From: Pseudomonas typographi
GTDB taxonomy: Bacteria; Pseudomonadota; Gammaproteobacteria; Pseudomonadales; Pseudomonadaceae
DNA: 64,000 nt
Assembly (NCBI RefSeq): GCF_014694385.1
Contig: NZ_JAAOCA010000025.1
Span: forward strand, 1 to 64,000
Direction of reading: 5' to 3'
Shown here: positions 7,326 through 14,731 of the stretch, piece by piece
Numbering within the stretch: the stretch's first letter is position 1
Layout of the letters: every line of letters starts with the position of its first letter
Position numbers and translations under genes: made by a program
Notes under the pieces: generated by a model
Databases searched by the model: none
What the model saw: only the letters and a program-made list of their open reading frames with translations
Told to the model about the DNA's origin: nothing

Positions 7326-8599
7326 GGCGCCACCCCTTTACGCAGCGCCACACCGGTGCGGCTGACACGGATCAACCCACGGGGCCGCCATATCATCATC
7401 AGCACCATCAGCATGCCGAACAGCAGCACACGGTAATCGGCAAAGCTGCGCAGCAACTCCGGTGCCGTGCTCAGCACGAACGCAGCGATCACCACCCCCA
7501 CCGTTGACCCCATGCCGCCCAGCACCACGATGGCCAGAATCAGCGCAGACTCGAAAAAGGTGAACGAGGTGGGGTTCACAAAGCCTTGGTAACTGGCGAA
7601 GAACACCCCGGCGATGCCAGCGGTGGAGGCGCCGAGGGTGAACGCTGAAAGCTTGACCAGCACGTGGTTCAGGCCCATGGCGCGGCAGGCGATTTCGTCT
7701 TCGCGCAGCGCCTCCCAGGCACGGCCCACCGGCATGCGGGTAAGGCGGTGCTTCACGTACAGCACCAAGAGCACGATCAAGAACAGCACCGCATAAAGGA
7801 AGATGAATTTGGCGTTTGCGTTGTATTCGAAACCAAAGAACTCGTGGATCGGCACACCGCCGTCCTTGGCCCGGCGGCCAAATTCGAGGCCCAAAAAGGT
7901 CGGCGACGGCACCGGCACGCCGTTGGGGCCGCCGGTAAAGTCGAGCCAGTTGTTCAGTACCAAGCGGATGATCTCACCGAACCCCAGGGTCACGATCGCC
8001 AGGTAGTCGCCGTGCATACGCAGCACCGGAAAACCCAGAATACAACCCGCCAATGCCGCAGCGATGGCCGCTAGCGGAATGGCCGACCAAAAGCCCAGCC
8101 CCAGATATTGGTAACCCAGCGCCAAGCCATACGCACCAATGGCGTAGAACGCCACATAACCGAGATCTAGCAGGCCCGCCAGGCCCACCACGATGTTCAG
8201 CCCAAGGCCCAGCAGCACGTAGATCAAGCCGCCAATCACCACCACCAATAGGTATTTGCTGGCAAACACCGGGAACACCAGGGCAACCACGATCAGCAGC
8301 GGAATGATCCAGCGCAACCGCGATTTGTAATCTGGCTGGCGCACGTGCACGCCGGCGCCGCCGCTTTCCAGGCCGTGCAGCATCGCCGCGCCACGGGGGG
8401 TCTGCAAGAACACACTGAGCACGCCACGTCCGACCATCACCGCCAGCACCATCCAGGCCACACGGGAAGGTTGCAGGTTGAAGCTGTAACCGTCGAGCAC
8501 CACGCCGACGATGGGGCCGAACACGATCAGCGCCATCAGGGCGGCGACCACCACATCGATGGCGACTTTCTTGAAGTCGATAGGGGTTGAAGTGGCCAT
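7322..8599 (-). CDS. livM: Branched-chain amino-acid ABC permease LivM/BraE
   Basis: A 425-residue inner-membrane permease with about ten hydrophobic helices. The central region with VLLGLGLNIVVGLAGLLDLG and the cytoplasmic loop with AWEALREDEIACRAMGLN (the contact site for the ATPases) are diagnostic of LivM. The N-terminus carries about 80 extra residues with two additional hydrophobic stretches, as is common in gamma-proteobacterial LivM. Three bases separate it from livH, and it overlaps livG. Confidence 0.94.
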   Translation of the reverse strand: MATSTPIDFKKVAIDVVVAALMALIVFGPIVGVVLDGYSFNLQPSRVAWMVLAVMVGRGVLSVFLQTPRGAAMLHGLESGGAGVHVRQPDYKSRLRWIIPLLIVVALVFPVFASKYLLVVVIGGLIYVLLGLGLNIVVGLAGLLDLGYVAFYAIGAYGLALGYQYLGLGFWSAIPLAAIAAALAGCILGFPVLRMHGDYLAIVTLGFGEIIRLVLNNWLDFTGGPNGVPVPSPTFLGLEFGRRAKDGGVPIHEFFGFEYNANAKFIFLYAVLFLIVLLVLYVKHRLTRMPVGRAWEALREDEIACRAMGLNHVLVKLSAFTLGASTAGIAGVFFASYQGFVNPTSFTFFESALILAIVVLGGMGSTVGVVIAAFVLSTAPELLRSFADYRVLLFGMLMVLMMIWRPRGLIRVSRTGVALRKGVAP

Positions 8600-8602
8600 G
8601 GC

Positions 8603-9520
8603 TTACACCTTCGTCACCAGCGGGCGGCCCAGCAGGCCTTGGGGGCGGAAGATCAGGATCAGCACCAGCAGGCCGAAACTGAACACGTCTTTGTAGTCGG
8701 AGTTGACCAACCCGGAGAATTGCGACTCGGCAACACCGAGGATCAACCCGCCCAGCATTGCCCCCGGCAACGAACCAATGCCGCCCAGCACCGCGGCGGT
8801 GAAGGCTTTGATACCGATGATGAAGCCTGCATAAAAGTCGAAGGTGCCGTAGTTCATGGTCACCAGCACGCCGGCCAGCGCGGCCATGGCCGCGCCAATG
8901 ATGAAGACGTAAGAGATCACCCGGTCGGTATTGATCCCGAGGATCGAAGCCATCTTGCGATCTTGCTGCGTGGCGCGGCACATGCGCCCCAGCTTGGTGT
9001 ATTTGATGATGTAGGTCAGCACCGCCATGCCCACGAACGCGGCGATGATGATGAACAATTTGGTGAAGCTGATTTGCACGAACCCCTTGGCAAAGTCGAA
9101 ACGCCAACCGCCTTCGAGCAGGGTGGGTACCCCCTGTTGACGCGAACCCTGGGCGATCTGTACATAGTTCTGCAGGATCAAGGAAATACCGATGGCACTG
9201 ATCAAGGGTGCCAGGCGAGTGGAATTGCGCAGCGGCTTATAGGCCACCCGCTCGATCACCAAGCCGTAAACGGCGGTGACCACGATGGTGAAAATCAACG
9301 TGCCGAGGATCAGGAAGGGGAACGATTCCAAGCCGAAGTACGACAACACCGCCAAGCCGATCGCGGCCAGGTAGCACGACACCATGTATACGTCGCCGTG
9401 GGCGAAGTTGATCATGCCAATGATGCCGTACACCATCGTGTAGCCGATGGCGATCAAACCGTAGACAGACCCCAGGGTCAGCCCGTTGATCATTTGTTGC
9501 AGGAAAATACCGTCCATCAT
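8603..9520 (-). CDS. livH: Branched-chain amino-acid ABC permease LivH/BraD
   Basis: A 305-residue permease that forms the channel with LivM. Its N-terminal QQMINGLTLGSVYGLIAIGY and the loop with CRATQQDRKMASILGINTDRV are typical of LivH. About eight transmembrane helices are visible. Two adjacent ATG codons (9520, 9517) could start it. It follows braC with a 131-bp spacer that can fold into a hairpin, which may lower expression of the membrane parts relative to the binding protein. Confidence 0.94.
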   Translation of the reverse strand: MMDGIFLQQMINGLTLGSVYGLIAIGYTMVYGIIGMINFAHGDVYMVSCYLAAIGLAVLSYFGLESFPFLILGTLIFTIVVTAVYGLVIERVAYKPLRNSTRLAPLISAIGISLILQNYVQIAQGSRQQGVPTLLEGGWRFDFAKGFVQISFTKLFIIIAAFVGMAVLTYIIKYTKLGRMCRATQQDRKMASILGINTDRVISYVFIIGAAMAALAGVLVTMNYGTFDFYAGFIIGIKAFTAAVLGGIGSLPGAMLGGLILGVAESQFSGLVNSDYKDVFSFGLLVLILIFRPQGLLGRPLVTKV

Positions 9521-9544
9521 GCGCTCTCGTGAACGTAGTGGGCT

Positions 9545-9590
9545 GCCGCCGACATGTGCAGGGAAACGGCCCAGTCACAAGGCCGGCGGC
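9545..9590 (-). terminator. Possible attenuating hairpin between braC and livH
   Basis: GCCGCCG at 9545-9551 can pair with CGGCGGC at 9584-9590 across a 32-base loop, in the spacer after the abundant binding-protein gene. There is no T-run, so it would be a processing or partial-attenuation element rather than a strong terminator. This is a weak call. Confidence 0.3.
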
Positions 9591-9651
9591 GGTCAGGCGA
9601 TTACAGCGAGGGCAGGCGCACAGCGGTTGGGGCAGCGCGCCCGGGCAGCGG

Positions 9652-10788
9652 TTATTTTTGTTTGTCCAGTTGCTTGTACTTGCCGGCGGCATCCCACTGG
9701 TACATCACGTAGTCCGAGACTTTCAGGTCCCCCTTGGAGTCCCAGCTTTTCTCCCCCATCACCGTGTTGACCGAATGAGCCTTCAGCCATTTGGCGGCAT
9801 CCTCGCCCTTGGTGGACTTGGCACCGGCAAAACCGGCCGCCAGGGCCTGGACTGACGCGTAGGCGTACAGGGTATAGCCTTCCGGCTCGTAGCCCGACTT
9901 GCGGAACTCGTCCACCACTGTTTTGGAACCTGGCAACAGGCGCGGGTCGGCACCGAAGGTCATGTACACACCATCGACGAATTGCGCGCCACCTGCGGTG
10001 GTCACGAAGTCATCGGTCACGATGCCGTCGTCGGATACGAATTTCACATCCTTCAGGCCCTGCTCGCGCAGTTGCCGAACCAACGGGCCGGCCTCTGGGT
10101 GCAGGCCGCCGAAGAACACCACTTCGGCACCCGAAGCGCGGATCTTGGTGACCAGGGCGCTGAAGTCTTTCTCGCCGCGGGTCAAACCCTCTTCCAGGAT
10201 CGGCTTCACGCCGCGCTTGGTCAGTTGGGCGGAGGTGGCGTCGGCCAGGCCCTTGCCGTAGGTGTCTTTGTCGTTGATCACCGCGACCTTCTTGGCCTTG
10301 AGTATGTCGACGATATAATCGCCGGCCACGATGCCTTGTTGGTCATCGCGCCCGCACATGCGCAGCATCGCGGTAAGGCCGCGCTCGGTCACTGTGGGGT
10401 TGGTCGAGCCCGGGGTGATGGCGATCACCCCGGCGTCGGCATAGACCTCGGAAGCCGGAATGGTCGAAGACGAGCAGAAGTGCCCGACCACGCCAACCAC
10501 TTTGTCCTGGTCGACCAATTTGTTGGCCACCGCCACTGCCTGCTTCGGCTCGCAGGCATCGTCCCCGGGCACCAGTACGATTGTGTCGCCGTTCACGCCG
10601 CCGGCGGCGTTGATGGCATCGGCCGCAGCCTGGGCACCCTTCATATACTGTTGGCCGAACGTCGCGTTGGCGCCCGTCATGGGCCCCGCCACGCCGATTT
10701 TAAGATCAGCCTGGGCCAAGCCGGTGGTGCCCAGCGCTGCGGTAACAGCAAGCGCCAAGAAGCCTTTCTTGTAAAACGTTTGCGACAT
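9652..10788 (-). CDS. braC: Periplasmic branched-chain amino-acid-binding protein BraC/LivJ
   Basis: A 378-residue type I periplasmic binding protein that captures Leu, Ile and Val (and often Ala or Thr in Pseudomonas) for LivHMGF. It begins with a Sec signal peptide (basic MSQTFYKKG, hydrophobic core, cleavage probably after AQA near residue 27). The mature protein starts DLKIGVAGPMTGANATFGQQ, typical of this family, and two cysteines near CEPKQ and LRMCGRDDQQG match the conserved disulfide pair. It is the first gene of the operon and is read from a sigma-54 promoter about 55 bp upstream. Confidence 0.95.
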   Translation of the reverse strand: MSQTFYKKGFLALAVTAALGTTGLAQADLKIGVAGPMTGANATFGQQYMKGAQAAADAINAAGGVNGDTIVLVPGDDACEPKQAVAVANKLVDQDKVVGVVGHFCSSSTIPASEVYADAGVIAITPGSTNPTVTERGLTAMLRMCGRDDQQGIVAGDYIVDILKAKKVAVINDKDTYGKGLADATSAQLTKRGVKPILEEGLTRGEKDFSALVTKIRASGAEVVFFGGLHPEAGPLVRQLREQGLKDVKFVSDDGIVTDDFVTTAGGAQFVDGVYMTFGADPRLLPGSKTVVDEFRKSGYEPEGYTLYAYASVQALAAGFAGAKSTKGEDAAKWLKAHSVNTVMGEKSWDSKGDLKVSDYVMYQWDAAGKYKQLDKQK

Positions 10789-10842
10789 GAGTGGTGCTCC
10801 TAATCATTATGGTTGGCACAACAACTTAAGCCTGATCGGCCG

Positions 10843-10858
10843 AGCAAGCGGCGTGCCA
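10843..10858 (-). promoter_or_regulatory. Sigma-54 promoter of the braC-livHMGF operon
   Basis: On the minus strand this reads TGGCACG-CCGC-TTGCT, a full match to the sigma-54 consensus TGGCACG-N4-TTGCW with the correct GG-N10-GC spacing. Transcription would begin near 10832, leaving an untranslated leader of about 44 bases before the braC ATG at 10788. An enhancer-binding protein, probably NtrC or another nitrogen or amino-acid regulator, is expected to act from upstream. Confidence 0.78.
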
Positions 10859-10931
10859 GGCCCTTTTTGCCAGCATGCCGGTTTGCACACCCACAGGGCC
10901 AAATTGCCCCGGCCGCCCCGGCGGAACGGGC

Positions 10932-10964
10932 GGTGCAACCGTTCGCATTAGCGAAGGTGCAACC
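10932..10964. repeat. Direct repeat flanking a palindrome, candidate enhancer site upstream of braC
   Basis: Two identical copies of GGTGCAACC (10932-10940 and 10956-10964) flank the inverted repeat TTCGC-ATTA-GCGAA (10942-10955). The block lies 75-105 bp upstream of the sigma-54 promoter of braC, where an enhancer-binding protein would be expected. It does not match the NtrC dyad. The rest of the 488-bp gap 10789-11276 contains more GCAACC-type words (for example near 11000 and 11025) but no gene that I can support. Confidence 0.45.
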
Positions 10965-11276
10965 AAACATCAGGGAATGCGCAACTTAGCGCCGCCACCA
11001 CTGCAACCTTGCAGGTGGGCGAAGCGCAACCACCGTGTAACACTATGCGTAACGTAACTGCACAGTCACGGTGCAGGTTTGCCGGGCAGCGCACCATTTG
11101 GATCACAACCGTAACGCCTTGACCTGGGGCGCACGCCGCAGGCACCCCGCCACGGCATACGCCGCGCCCCAGCGCGGGGCAGCGGCAAAAAGTGCTGGCC
11201 TAAGCGGCCCAAGGTGTGCCCAACTGTGCCCCTTGGTACATGCCTCTATACGACGTTTTCACCCCGCGGAGCCTTC

Positions 11277-12473
11277 ATGATCGATAGCCCCTTTGCCGAT
11301 CGCCTAGTCCAGAACCTGCTCGACACCGACCTTTACAAGCTGTCGATGATGCAGGCCGTACTGCACAACTACCCCAACGTGGAGGTGGAATGGGAGTTTC
11401 GCTGCCGCAACGGGGAAGACTTGCGGCCGTACCTCAGTGAGATACGCGTTCAACTGGAACGGTTGAGCGACTTGGCGCTGGCGGATGACGAAATGGCCTT
11501 CCTCGAAAGCATCAGCTTCATGAAACCGGACTTCCTGCGGTTTCTGCGGCTGTTTCGCTTCAACCTGCGCTACATCCAAACCGGCGTGGAAGACGACCAG
11601 TTGTTCATTCGGCTGCGCGGGCCATGGCTGCACGTGATCCTTTTCGAGGTGCCGCTGCTGGCCACGGTCAGTGAGGTACGTAACCGCTACCTACACCCGG
11701 GCGTGCGCGTCAGCGACGCCGTCGACCACTTGCACAGCAAGTTCGACTGGCTGCGCCGCCAGGCCACCAGCGATGAGTTGGCAGGCCTGCAGTTGGCCGA
11801 TTTCGGAACCCGCCGGCGGTTCTCCTACCCCGTGCAAGAAGCCGTGGTGAAAACGCTCAAGCAAGACTTCCCGGGCCGCTTCGTCGGCACCAGCAACATG
11901 CACTTGGCGCGCATACTCGACCTCAAGCCGTTGGGCACCATGGCCCACGAATGGGTGATGGCCCACCAGCAACTGGGCCCCAGGCTGATCGACAGCCAGA
12001 TCGCCGCCCTGGATTGCTGGGTGCGCGAGTACCGCGGCCTACTGGGCATCGCGCTGACCGACACGATTACCATGGACGCGTTTTTGCGCGACTTCGATTT
12101 GTACTTCGCCAAGCTGTTCGACGGCCTGCGCCATGACTCGGGCGACCCGCTGCTGTGGGCAGAAAAAGCCATCGCCCATTACCGGCGGCTGGGGATCGAG
12201 CCCCTGAGCAAAACCCTAGTGTTCTCCGACAGCCTGGACCTGAAGAAAATGCTCGGCATCTACCGCGCGTTGCATGAGCGCATCAACGTAAGCTTTGGCA
12301 TCGGCACCAGCCTCACCTGCGACATCCCCGGCGTGCGGCCGATGAGCGTGGTCATGAAAATGACCGACTGCAATGGCGAGCCGGTGGCAAAAATCTCTGA
12401 CGAAGCCGCCAAGACACAATGCCGGGATGAGAACTTCGTGTCTTATTTGCGGCATGTGTTCAAGGTCGTTTGA
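11277..12473 (+). CDS. pncB: Nicotinate phosphoribosyltransferase
   Basis: A 398-residue cytosolic enzyme of NAD salvage (nicotinate + PRPP + ATP to nicotinate mononucleotide). The N-terminal LLDTDLYKLSMMQAVLHNYP is the family hallmark, followed by the conserved ADFGTRRRFSYPVQ and GTSNMHLA segments and the phosphate-binding FDGLRHDSGDP. GGAG at 11268-11271 supports the ATG at 11277. In other pseudomonads I recall nadE directly downstream; here azurin follows convergently after 49 bp and no nadE remnant is seen. Confidence 0.95.
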   Translation: MIDSPFADRLVQNLLDTDLYKLSMMQAVLHNYPNVEVEWEFRCRNGEDLRPYLSEIRVQLERLSDLALADDEMAFLESISFMKPDFLRFLRLFRFNLRYIQTGVEDDQLFIRLRGPWLHVILFEVPLLATVSEVRNRYLHPGVRVSDAVDHLHSKFDWLRRQATSDELAGLQLADFGTRRRFSYPVQEAVVKTLKQDFPGRFVGTSNMHLARILDLKPLGTMAHEWVMAHQQLGPRLIDSQIAALDCWVREYRGLLGIALTDTITMDAFLRDFDLYFAKLFDGLRHDSGDPLLWAEKAIAHYRRLGIEPLSKTLVFSDSLDLKKMLGIYRALHERINVSFGIGTSLTCDIPGVRPMSVVMKMTDCNGEPVAKISDEAAKTQCRDENFVSYLRHVFKVV

Positions 12474-12522
12474 AGCCGATGCCTCAACGGCAGGCGCAGC
12501 TCGGTTCAGCGGGGCGCCCGCG

Positions 12523-12972
12523 TCACTCTACAAGCTTCAGGGTGCCCTTCATCCGCGAGATATGCGCCGGGTAGCTGCAAAAGAAGGTGTATTGCTCGGC
12601 CGGGTCCAGCGCTCTGACGTTGAAGGTCACTGAATCCTCCTCGCCGGCGCCGATCAGCTTGGTATGGGCAATGACTCGGGCGTCATCGGGCTTGAGGTAG
12701 TTATGGGCGAAACCGGCCTCCATGCCGTCGATGCTCACCGGTTGGGCATCGCTGCTTTTGCTCAGCACCCAGTTGTGCCCCATCACTTGCACGGGCAAAC
12801 CGCCGGAGTGGGTCAAGTGCACGGTAAAGGTGGTGCATTGCTTGCTGACCTCGATGTGGTCCGTGTCGAAGGTCATGATGTCGGTGGAATCCACCGTGGT
12901 TTCGCAGGTAGCGGCGAAGGTGGTAATACTGGCCAAGCACAACGACGCCAGCAGGCAAGCTTTAACGAACAT
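12523..12972 (-). CDS. azu: Azurin, periplasmic blue copper protein
   Basis: A 149-residue precursor with a signal peptide (about residues 1-20, cut after TTFAA or nearby) and a mature cupredoxin of about 128 residues. All type-1 copper ligands are present: His66 in MGHNW, Cys132 in FFC, His137 in PAH and Met141; the disulfide Cys23-Cys46 is also conserved. It shuttles electrons in respiration, classically to nitrite reductase or peroxidase. The ATG at 12972 follows GGAGAGG and gives a proper signal peptide; an upstream GTG- or ATG-initiated extension would not. It converges with pncB. Confidence 0.95.
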   Translation of the reverse strand: MFVKACLLASLCLASITTFAATCETTVDSTDIMTFDTDHIEVSKQCTTFTVHLTHSGGLPVQVMGHNWVLSKSSDAQPVSIDGMEAGFAHNYLKPDDARVIAHTKLIGAGEEDSVTFNVRALDPAEQYTFFCSYPAHISRMKGTLKLVE

Positions 12973-13171
12973 CAGCCTCTCCAGAGCCTCGCTCGGCTCT
13001 ATCAGTTTTAATGAAACAATCAATAGGCTTAATCATGCCTATGGTGGCTACCGCGAACAACACCTTCAACGCGCAAGCCCATCATGACCGTGGTTTGCCC
13101 CGTGTATGCCGCGGCGCTTTTGCGCAGCATGTTCGCGCGTTACGCTGTGCAGCCTGTACGGGAGTGACCTT

Positions 13172-13759
13172 ATGGCTTTGAAATCGATCTGTGTGTTCTG
13201 TGGCGCCAGCAGTGGTGCCAACCCCGCCTACCGCGAAGCCGCCACCCAGTTGGGCCGGCAGTTGGCGCAGCGTGGGCTGACGCTCGTTTACGGCGGCGGC
13301 AAGGTGGGCTTGATGGGGGTGGTGGCCGACGCCGCCCTGGCCGCGGGTGGCGAAGTGGTCGGCATCATTCCACAGGCCCTGAAAGCCTTGGAAGTCGGCC
13401 ACGGCGGGCTTACCCGGCTAGAGGTGGTTGACGGCATGCATGCGCGCAAAGCCCGCATGGCAGAGCTGGCTGACGCCTTCGTCGCCCTGCCGGGCGGTTT
13501 GGGCACGCTCGAAGAGCTTTTCGAGGTATGGACCTGGGGCCAATTGGGTTACCACGGCAAGCCGCTGGGCTTGCTCGAGGTCAACGGTTTTTTCGACAAG
13601 CTCACCGGTTTTCTCGACCACCTGGTACAGGAAAACTTCGTGCGCCAACCCCACCGCGACATGCTACAAGTTCGCGAAGACGCCGACGCGCTAATAGACG
13701 CGCTGGCGCAGTGGCAGCCGACGGTGCTGCCGAAGTGGGCGGATCGGGCGCCGGATTGA
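13172..13759 (+). CDS. LOG-family cytokinin riboside 5'-monophosphate phosphoribohydrolase
   Basis: A 195-residue Rossmann-fold protein of the LOG/TIGR00730 family, which cleaves nucleoside 5'-monophosphates to base and ribose 5-phosphate. The signatures CGASSGANPAYRE, GGGKVGLMG and the catalytic PGGxGTxxE (PGGLGTLEELFEVWTWGQLG) are present. GGAG at 13161-13164 decides the ATG at 13172. The bacterial role is nucleotide housekeeping or cytokinin-like base release; which of these applies is not clear. As I recall, its position beside azurin is conserved in P. aeruginosa. Confidence 0.92.
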   Translation: MALKSICVFCGASSGANPAYREAATQLGRQLAQRGLTLVYGGGKVGLMGVVADAALAAGGEVVGIIPQALKALEVGHGGLTRLEVVDGMHARKARMAELADAFVALPGGLGTLEELFEVWTWGQLGYHGKPLGLLEVNGFFDKLTGFLDHLVQENFVRQPHRDMLQVREDADALIDALAQWQPTVLPKWADRAPD

Positions 13760-13837
13760 TTCATCGGCCGATAGGGCCAGCAGCGGCAACACGGCGGGGC
13801 AGCAAAAGGCACGGTAAACCATTGTGCAGCCACATTC

Positions 13838-14731
13838 TCAGCCTACCGGTATCACCGTCACCCTCACCTCCGGGTCATGGTGGCCGCCGCCCAGGATTAC
13901 CCCACGCAGCGGGGACACGTCGGAAAAATCCCGCCCCCAAGCCAGGGTGATATGTTCAAGGCTGGGCTGCACATTGTTGGTGGGGTCGAAATCGACCCAG
14001 CCGCTTACCGGGCAGAACACCGACACCCAGGCGTGCGAGGCATCGGCGCCAACCAACCGCGGTTTGCCAGCAGGCGGCTGGGTTAGCAGGTAACCGCTCA
14101 CGTACCGCGCCGCCAGCCCGCGCGCGCGCAGGCACGCCAGCATCAGGTGGGCGAAGTCCTGGCACACGCCGCGGCGCTGCTGCAGCACCTCGAGCAGCGG
14201 TGTGGCCACTTGGGTCGCCGTGTGGTCGAAGGTGAATTCGGCGAAAATCTTTTCCATCAGCGCCTGGGCGCCTTCCAGCAATGGCCGGCCTGGGGGGAAG
14301 CAACTGTCGGCGAACGCCACGAAGTTTTTCTTCAGGCGCACATAGGGCGACTCGAAACGAAACCGGCAGGCCTTGAGCAGGTCTGGGCCCACCGGCGCGC
14401 TGCTATAGCTCAATGCCGCGCGGGCCACCTCCCACGCCGGCGAGGCGCTAAAATCACGGGCCTCGCGGGCCAGCACGTCCACGACCAGTTGCGCGGTCAC
14501 CGCCAGCGCGTCGTGTGGTCGCTCGAAGGCCAAGCGGGTCAACGGGTTACCAAACACGTCGAAGCCGTCGGTGCGCTGGCTCGGCAGAGGGGCGACCACC
14601 AGTTGCTGTTCGCGGCACAGTTGCCAGGCGCAGGGGCGCGGCCACAGATGGGCCAGTTGCTGGGCGAGCGATACCGTGCTGGAGTATTGGTAATGGGTTT
14701 CGTGATGGACATGATAGCGCGCGTGTTTCAT
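13838..14731 (-). CDS. Transglutaminase-like cysteine peptidase of the amidoligase/ATP-grasp cluster
   Basis: A 297-residue protein with a bacterial transglutaminase N-terminal beta domain (about residues 1-80) and a papain-like transglutaminase core. The catalytic triad appears as Cys190 (RRGVCQDFAHL), His233 (ASHAWVSV) and Asp249 (VDFDPTNN). No signal peptide is present, so it acts in the cytoplasm. It overlaps the upstream ATP-grasp gene by one base (TGATG). In such clusters this protein is predicted to cleave or transfer an isopeptide or peptide bond made by the ATP-dependent ligases. No substrate is known. Confidence 0.87.
   Translation of the reverse strand: MKHARYHVHHETHYQYSSTVSLAQQLAHLWPRPCAWQLCREQQLVVAPLPSQRTDGFDVFGNPLTRLAFERPHDALAVTAQLVVDVLAREARDFSASPAWEVARAALSYSSAPVGPDLLKACRFRFESPYVRLKKNFVAFADSCFPPGRPLLEGAQALMEKIFAEFTFDHTATQVATPLLEVLQQRRGVCQDFAHLMLACLRARGLAARYVSGYLLTQPPAGKPRLVGADASHAWVSVFCPVSGWVDFDPTNNVQPSLEHITLAWGRDFSDVSPLRGVILGGGHHDPEVRVTVIPVG

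Noticed and set aside
7974..9107. Long minus-strand frame (377 residues) overlapping livM and livH
   Set aside because: An out-of-frame shadow of the livH/livM genes on the same strand, rich in Arg, His and Gly, with no transmembrane or domain pattern.
9545..9590. A strong intrinsic terminator between braC and livH
   Set aside because: The stem has a 32-base loop and no T-run; kept only as a weak attenuator call.
12474..12522. A nadE pseudogene between pncB and azurin
   Set aside because: The gap is 49 bp and holds no NAD synthetase motif.
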